From contig NZ_ANOK01000004.1 of assembly GCF_000331575.1 (NCBI RefSeq), positions 207,649-271,648 on the forward strand: a stretch of DNA of 64,000 nucleotides, given 5' to 3'. Positions within the stretch are counted from its first letter, which is position 1, and the number at the start of each line of letters is the position of its first letter. Below the pieces are notes generated by a model that was not told where the DNA came from, did not search any database, and saw only the letters and a list, made by a program, of their open reading frames with translations. The DNA comes from Calidifontibacillus oryziterrae. GTDB lineage: Bacteria; Bacillota; Bacilli; Bacillales; Bacillaceae_J. Below, piece after piece: positions 55,371 to 64,000 of this stretch. Made by a program: the position numbers and the translations under genes.

Positions 55371-55850
55371 TTATTTTGGCCTTTTGTATGTGACTAAATA
55401 TTCTTCATTGGTAATATAAAAATCAATTGGCGGTCTTTCTGTAAGTAAACTATTATTTTCGAGCATTAAATAACTGACTTTTTGATAAGGGTCATCAGGG
55501 ATTGTTGGTAATTTTTTATACATATCCACATAACGATCAACTGCTTGTTGGACTTTATCAATGTATAAAGGTATAGCCTTATCTTTCTCCTCGAAGACTT
55601 CATACGTTTCTTTAGACATATAAAACGTTTTATTGGGTATGCCATTTAAAAATGGTTTCAGCAGGTTAAAGTCAATTGAATGGTCATCTTTCACCAATAC
55701 TTTTGTAGTTACTCCTGGAGGGGCATTTTCTGCGAATTTTCGGACTGCCGCCTTAATTGTATCGAGGTCTACTTCAATAATATTGTCATTGTTGTAACTA
55801 TTTGGAATATGTTGTTGATTTGATTTCTTCTTAGTCCATTTTTTCCACAT
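55371..55850 (-). CDS. DUF3939-like protein, 159 aa
   Basis: Soluble protein with a basic N-terminus (MWKKWTKKKSNQQ) and IEVDLDTIKAAVRKFAENAP followed by GVTTKVLVKDDHSID. I associate this pattern with DUF3939 but cannot verify it. GGAGG precedes the ATG. Diverges from the next small gene. Confidence 0.65.
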   Translation of the reverse strand: MWKKWTKKKSNQQHIPNSYNNDNIIEVDLDTIKAAVRKFAENAPPGVTTKVLVKDDHSIDFNLLKPFLNGIPNKTFYMSKETYEVFEEKDKAIPLYIDKVQQAVDRYVDMYKKLPTIPDDPYQKVSYLMLENNSLLTERPPIDFYITNEEYLVTYKRPK

Positions 55851-55920
55851 TTTAAATCCTCCTTAGAAAAATAATCAAAAATCGTTTTTTTGAACAATCT
55901 ATATATATGGAGGTGGATAC

Positions 55921-56145
55921 ATGAAAGGCGAAAAGCTAGTAAAATTCAGGGTTAATAAAGAACAAGAAAGAAATGAGGAAACATCGATAAGCTCAAGATT
56001 TAGTGTTGGTCTTACATCTGATATAACAAATCCTTCAGGAAAAGACTATATGACAGGTGACAGTATAAACGAACATCAAATAATCGAGCAAGCAAATGAG
56101 TATATAGCAGAAGAAGAGGTAAATCAACAATATAACAATTTATAG
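55921..56145 (+). CDS. Small hydrophilic protein, 74 aa
   Basis: ATG with GGAGGTGG 6 nt upstream. Highly charged, no hydrophobic core (SSRFSVGLTSDITNPSGKD, then EHQIIEQANEYIAEEE). Not recognised. It lies between the DUF3939-like gene and comK. Confidence 0.6.
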   Translation: MKGEKLVKFRVNKEQERNEETSISSRFSVGLTSDITNPSGKDYMTGDSINEHQIIEQANEYIAEEEVNQQYNNL

Positions 56146-56295
56146 AATGAGTGGCTATCGCTCATTCTAATTTATGATATTAAAATAAAAATTTAGGAAA
56201 AGGTTGAATTGTGGTAATATAAATAATATGGAATCTCTGTCAAGCTTCGCCAACCTTATATTCTTATTATATTATAAAATAAGAGGTGAATGCTC

Positions 56296-56817
56296 ATGAA
56301 ATCAGTAAAATACTCAAAAATCTTGGATGAATTTGAAATTAGTCCATATACGATGGCAATTGTAGGTGAGAAGGGAAATAAGGACTCACCAGTTTATTCA
56401 AGAATACTTGAGGTTGAATCTGAATTTCTGGTAAAAATGAAACCTATGATGGTGATGGACAGAAGTTGTAAATATTTTGGTTCTAGTCTAAAGGGCAGGC
56501 AAGAAGGAACAAGGGAAATTACAGGTATTTCTTATAAAGCTCCAATTGCAGTGGATCCGTTAAATGAGATCTATATGTTTCCCACAATCTCTCCATATAA
56601 AGACACATGTGCATGGATTTCTCACTCCTATATTTTAAATTACTTCTCAGTTGAACGTGAAAAAACAGAAGTTCTTTTCACAAACCACACCTCCATCATT
56701 CTTGATATTTCAAAAGGGTCGTTTGAAAATCAGCTAAATAGAACTGCGCAATTTAGGTACATTCTTTCAAATAGGGTTCATCAAAAAGGAAACCGTATTA
56801 AGAATAGTTATTATTAG
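56296..56817 (+). CDS. comK: Competence transcription factor ComK
   Basis: 173 aa versus 192 in B. subtilis. MKPMMVMDRSCKYFGSSLKG, then YKAPIAVDPLNEIYMFPT and CAWISHSYI align with ComK throughout; the C-terminus is shorter. ComK is the master activator of DNA-uptake genes in B. subtilis. The ATG at 56296 has AGAGGTG 7 nt upstream. Upstream A/T tracts are weak matches to ComK AT-boxes. Confidence 0.92.
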   Translation: MKSVKYSKILDEFEISPYTMAIVGEKGNKDSPVYSRILEVESEFLVKMKPMMVMDRSCKYFGSSLKGRQEGTREITGISYKAPIAVDPLNEIYMFPTISPYKDTCAWISHSYILNYFSVEREKTEVLFTNHTSIILDISKGSFENQLNRTAQFRYILSNRVHQKGNRIKNSYY

Positions 56818-56976
56818 AAATCTTGTGAAAACCCTCGCTATATTTTGACAAGTGCCCCTTACAAATAAATAAAGTTATTATGCGCCTTTATATATGAAAA
56901 ATTAAGTGCTGTGTAGTAAACTTTTTATTGGGGAAGATAAAAATTAAATTGGTTGTTTGTAAGGGGTCATTACTAA

Positions 56977-57582
56977 ATGGACTTTCAGTCTTTTAAAGAG
57001 TACTTTACATTAGAAAACATTTTACAACTTCTCGAACAATACGCAGATTTAGGACCGATACCGGGTATTTTACTTCCGATGATGGAAGCTTTTTTGCCAA
57101 TGTTACCACTTGTATTATTTGTAATGGCTAATGCCGCAGCATTTGGATTATGGAAAGGATTTTTAATATCTTGGTTCGGTGCGAGTCTAGGTGCGTTACT
57201 AGTATTCTTCATCGTAAGGCGGCTCGGTCAGCAACGCTTTTTTAAGTTTTTAACAAAACATCATAAAGTAAAAAAATTAATGAACTGGGTTGAGCGACAC
57301 GGGTTTGGGTTTATTTTCCTATTATTATGTTTTCCTTTCTCCCCTTCATCAATTATTAATATCGTTGCAGGCTTGTCTAGGGTTAGTATCCAACAATTTA
57401 TCCTTGCAGTTATGTTAGGTAAGCTAGTCATGATTTTTACAATTTCATTTATTGGATATGATTTAAAATCGTTAATTGAACAACCGCTTAGAACTATATT
57501 TGTTCTTATTATAATGTCTATTCTATGGTTTATAGGAAAAAAAATAGAAGTTCGTCTTGATGTTGAAAATCACGAGAGATAA
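56977..57582 (+). CDS. yhjE: TVP38/TMEM64-family membrane protein YhjE
   Basis: 201 aa SNARE-associated/DedA-like protein with ~5 helices; GLWKGFLISWFGASLGALLV, LLLCFPFSPSSIINIVAGLS are the family signature. In B. subtilis yhjE precedes sipV, as here (31 nt to the signal peptidase start). Lipid scrambling is suggested for some relatives. Confidence 0.9.
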   Translation: MDFQSFKEYFTLENILQLLEQYADLGPIPGILLPMMEAFLPMLPLVLFVMANAAAFGLWKGFLISWFGASLGALLVFFIVRRLGQQRFFKFLTKHHKVKKLMNWVERHGFGFIFLLLCFPFSPSSIINIVAGLSRVSIQQFILAVMLGKLVMIFTISFIGYDLKSLIEQPLRTIFVLIIMSILWFIGKKIEVRLDVENHER

Positions 57583-57613
57583 TTTAAAGCAATAGTGTAT
57601 GGGGGAGTTGAAT

Positions 57614-58168
57614 ATGGAAGATATAAAAAAATATTCAGGTTACGAGTGGATTAAAACTATAGGCATAGCAATTGTGTTAGCAGTGTTTTTTCGAACATTT
57701 TTCTTTTCTAGTTATGTAGTAGACGGAGAATCGATGTTGCCGACATTAGAAGATGGAAACTTACTCATAGTAAATAAAATAGGTTATGAAATAGGTGAGT
57801 TAAAACGTTTTGATGTAATCGTGTTTCACGCTACTAGTGAGGATGATTTTGTAAAGAGGATAATTGGTCTTCCTGGAGACAAAATTGAATATAAAAATGA
57901 TGTATTATACATAAATGGTCAAGCATATGAAGAAGAATATTTAAAGCAATATAAATCTGGAATGATAGAACAAAGATTAACCGAAGATTTTACTTTATTT
58001 GATTTAACTGGAATCGAAACTGTTCCAGAAGGACATATCTTTGTACTCGGTGATAATAGAAAGGGTAGTTTTGATAGCAGACAATTCGGCTTTGTTCCAA
58101 TGGAAAAGATAGTAGGGAAGGTTAATTTAAGATATTGGCCAATGGATGAAATAAATATAAAATTTTAG
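57614..58168 (+). CDS. sipV: Type I signal peptidase (SipV position)
   Basis: 184 aa. N-terminal membrane anchor, catalytic Ser in VDGESMLPTLEDGN (~40), catalytic Lys in DDFVKRIIGLPGD (~80), and GDNRKGSFDSRQFGFV. Cleaves secretory signal peptides. The ATG at 57614 has GGGGGAG 6 nt upstream. The symbol is by synteny with yhjE-sipV; SipS/SipT paralogy cannot be excluded. Confidence 0.92.
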   Translation: MEDIKKYSGYEWIKTIGIAIVLAVFFRTFFFSSYVVDGESMLPTLEDGNLLIVNKIGYEIGELKRFDVIVFHATSEDDFVKRIIGLPGDKIEYKNDVLYINGQAYEEEYLKQYKSGMIEQRLTEDFTLFDLTGIETVPEGHIFVLGDNRKGSFDSRQFGFVPMEKIVGKVNLRYWPMDEINIKF

Positions 58169-58530
58169 AAAATTATTGATAAACTAGTTAATCGACTAGT
58201 AAATCATGAATAATGTGACTTCGTTTAATAGGATAAATCGATCCTTTTGAACAAAAATTCAGGGACGCATTCCCCTTCCAAATTTAACTATTTTGTGGAA
58301 GGTTAGTCATTCCACATTAGAGGCAACAAAGTTGGCTCCCAGCTGGACTTAGACCGTATGTAAGATAAGCGAAGCACCTTCTAAAAAGCATAAGTGTTTG
58401 GTGGGTGAGGTTCACGCGAGAAAAGACCTTGGTTCCCAAGGTAGAACGTATCACTATTCTATAGGAGCAAAATTTTATTACAACAACGAATAAGCATTGT
58501 ACAAATTGGACTGGTTATTTTTATGAATTG
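58169..58530. other. Unassigned structured region between signal peptidase gene and rRNA promoters
   Basis: No convincing ORF. CCTTCCA-N14-TGGAAGG (around 58275-58303) and CTTGG-TTC-CCAAG (around 58428-58442) are hairpins. The GC content is above the usual intergenic level here. It may hold a small RNA; I could not match it to 6S, SRP RNA, tmRNA or RNase P RNA. Confidence 0.4.
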
Positions 58531-58532
58531 TG

Positions 58533-58561
58533 TTGACGAATTCTCGTAACACTGCTATATT
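58533..58561 (+). promoter_or_regulatory. rRNA promoter P1
   Basis: TTGACG (58533-58538), a 17-bp spacer and TATATT (58556-58561). Confidence 0.85.
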
Positions 58562-58602
58562 ATTATTTGCTGTCAGATTTAAAAAAAATTGAGAGCTGAT
58601 TA

Positions 58603-58631
58603 TTGACTTCCGCGAAACGAAGTGGTAAGAT
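58603..58631 (+). promoter_or_regulatory. rRNA promoter P2
   Basis: TTGACT (58603-58608), a 17-bp spacer and TAAGAT (58626-58631). The surroundings TATTGACTTCCGCGAA are nearly repeated in P3. Confidence 0.85.
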
Positions 58632-58681
58632 CACAACTGTTGCTAAAATGGCAGCGCGAAAGTTTTTTTTGAAAAAAGTTA

Positions 58682-58710
58682 TTGACTTCCACGAAGCAAA
58701 ATGATATGAT
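58682..58710 (+). promoter_or_regulatory. rRNA promoter P3
   Basis: TTGACT (58682-58687), a 17-bp spacer and TATGAT (58705-58710), 79 bp after P2. Confidence 0.85.
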
Positions 58711-58749
58711 AGATTTTGCCGCTGGAGAAAAGCGACATCTTTTGAGAAG

Positions 58750-59030
58750 GTCAGATGTTCTTTGAAAACTAAACAAAATGTCAAGCGTGCAAAAGAAGTT
58801 GAACGAAGGTTCAACAAAACAAGTAAGTCAGTATTTGATTCGAGCAATCAAACTCAAATCAAATTAGAAGCGAAGAGTTCGAGGAAACAACGTCTTGAGT
58901 ACCGGAGCGTACTAAGGTACGTGAGGAACGGAAAGATGAAGTGTATTTTGACTAAGAACAGTCACGTCCTGTGACTAACGTCAAAATGTTGACATCCTGT
59001 CTTCCGAAATCTGAAGCTTATCATTTGATA
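58750..59030 (+). other. 16S leader with boxA-like sequence and processing stem
   Basis: TGTTCTTTGAAAACTAAAC is the boxA-containing leader typical of Bacillus rrn operons and recurs before the 23S gene. AAAACTAAACAAAATGTC pairs with GACATTTTGTTTAGTTTT after the 16S gene (RNase III stem). A GAGTACCGGAGCGTACT segment (from 58898) has a relative near 61119 in the 23S leader. Confidence 0.75.
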
Positions 59031-60487
<1,457 letters not shown>

Positions 60488-60516
60488 AATACGCACATTG
60501 AGTGCAGCGCACCTTC

Positions 60517-60724
60517 GACATTTTGTTTAGTTTTGAGAGAGCATTCTCTCAAAACAAGCTCAATATAAACTGGAGCACATCGACCGAGATAAAGGAAACA
60601 CGAGAGCGTAGCGATTCGATGTTAACTTATCGCAAAAGAGATGAGCAAAGTTTACTAGTCGCTGGGAGCTGTAGCTAGACAGTGAGACACGTGCAGACAT
60701 TTTGTTTAGTTTTGAGAGAGCATT
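60517..60724 (+). repeat. Direct duplication of the 16S processing-stem segment
   Basis: GACATTTTGTTTAGTTTTGA followed by GAGAGCATT occurs at 60517-60545 and 60696-60724 (29 nt, identical, 179 bp apart). The first copy continues into CTCTCAAAAC, giving a perfect hairpin; the second runs on into the tRNA spacer. Either could pair with the 16S leader. Dispersed repeat copy C lies between them. Confidence 0.85.
60595..60684 (-). repeat. Dispersed repeat, copy C, inside the rRNA spacer
   Basis: Reverse complement of the left half of copy A: CAGCGACTAGTAAACTTTGC, then CATCTCTTTTGCGATAAGT, then AACATCGA. One or two differences from copy A in 50 bp. Confidence 0.8.
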
Positions 60725-60808
60725 AGTATAATTTCATGTCAATCCTCTCGTAAGCAAGGAGATACCAATAAATCCTTGTCTTTAATTTTCAATAAAATAG
60801 ATGATTAT

Positions 60809-60885
<77 letters not shown>

Positions 60886-60899
60886 TAATCTAAGTAATT

Positions 60900-60975
60900 G
60901 GGGGCTTAGCTCAGCTGGGAGAGCGCCTGCCTTGCACGCAGGAGGTCAGCGGTTCGATCCCGCTAGTCTCCACCA
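60900..60975 (+). tRNA. tRNA-Ala (TGC)
   Basis: 76 nt with encoded CCA. Acceptor GGGGGCT pairs with AGTCTCC with two G.U pairs; anticodon loop CTTGCAC; T-arm GGTTCGATCCC. Usual Bacillus genes have fewer G.U pairs here. Confidence 0.96.
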
Positions 60976-61205
60976 AAATTGTTCTTTGAAAACTAGATAG
61001 CAATACCATTCATATTTACTGCAAAGAAAGTTCTTATTTAATGCTTTTCTTTATTATTTAATAGAGAAAGTAAAACGTAAGACGAATAAGAAGCAAGCAG
61101 AACGAGGAAACGAGTTCACGAGGAGCGGAGTGTACGTTTAAAGGGTACATGAGCACCGCAGGGGACGAAGTTGACGACGTAATGCGCAGCTTATCATTCG
61201 TCGGA
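60976..61205 (+). other. 23S leader with boxA-like sequence
   Basis: TTGTTCTTTGAAAACTAGAT is the boxA-type repeat of the leader. A GCGGAGTGTACG...GGGTACATGAGC segment from 61119 parallels the 16S leader. It ends just before GGTTAAGTTAATAAGGGCGC, the 23S start. Confidence 0.7.

Positions 61206-64000
<2,795 letters not shown>

Noticed and set aside
56182..56210. ComK K-box upstream of comK
   Set aside because: AAAA-N5-ATTT and AAAA-N5-AATT are imperfect and 3 nt apart, not at the 8, 18 or 31 nt spacing known for K-boxes.

Overview
The window is a chromosomal segment of a low-GC, endospore-forming Bacillaceae. It carries an alpha/beta-type small acid-soluble spore protein, YheC/YheD spore proteins, YhaL, ComK, ScoC/Hpr and a B. 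subtilis-like gene order: ssp-yheDC//yheBA, yhaX-hemZ-yhaR-yhaO-yhaN-yhaL-prsA, yhaI-hpr-yhaH-trpP-serC-hit-ecsAB, hemEHY, yhfH-lplJ-lcfB, yhzC-comK, yhjE-sip. No phage, plasmid or large insertion sequence is visible. The unusual content lies in small elements and at the rRNA end.

Layout. 1-8.3 kb: start of malate synthase G (glcB, leaving the left edge), an orphan RibD-like protein with a degraded deaminase site, a chemoreceptor, a c-di-GMP GGDEF/EAL protein, a 185-bp MITE-like element with an 8-bp duplication, and an FbpB-type mini-protein. 8.3-18 kb: SASP gene, a CstR-like regulator, four tandem YheC/YheD ATP-grasp genes, yheBA and a YhaX-like HAD protein. 18-33 kb: hemZ, yhaR, the YhaO/YhaN nuclease-ATPase pair, an HD-domain RNase-like gene in reverse orientation where yhaM usually lies, prsA, hpr, trpP, serC and hit. 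33-42.8 kb: ecsAB fused by operon structure to an M50 site-2 protease, hemEHY (coproporphyrin-dependent haem pathway), a GalT-like enzyme, yhfH and lplJ. 42.8-58 kb: lcfB with a FadR-type operator, a three-gene ABC importer, a GH18-SLH surface hydrolase, azlCD, a Sco/YtkA pair (copper/cytochrome oxidase biogenesis), an M48 peptidase, aceA, the IDEAL protein YhzC, comK, yhjE and a type I signal peptidase. 58-64 kb: an rRNA operon with three tandem sigma-A promoters, 16S, tRNA-Ile, tRNA-Ala and 23S, running off the right edge.

Functional links: aceA and glcB together supply the glyoxylate bypass and lcfB feeds it acetyl-CoA from fatty acids. hemE, hemH and hemY make haem from uroporphyrinogen, with hemZ as an oxygen-independent alternative to part of the pathway. 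EcsAB is known to be needed for site-2 protease function in B. subtilis, and here an M50 protease is translationally linked to it. PrsA, signal peptidase and Hpr relate to secretion.

The most notable observations are in the rRNA operon. The 16S gene stops about 95 bases short and lacks the anti-Shine-Dalgarno end. The 16S-tRNA spacer carries a 29-bp direct duplication flanking a dispersed repeat. The 23S gene carries an exact-length 142-bp tandem duplication of the L1-stalk region whose two copies hold different but separately base-paired alleles. Either this operon is a recombined, probably non-functional copy, or the assembly joined heterogeneous rrn copies.
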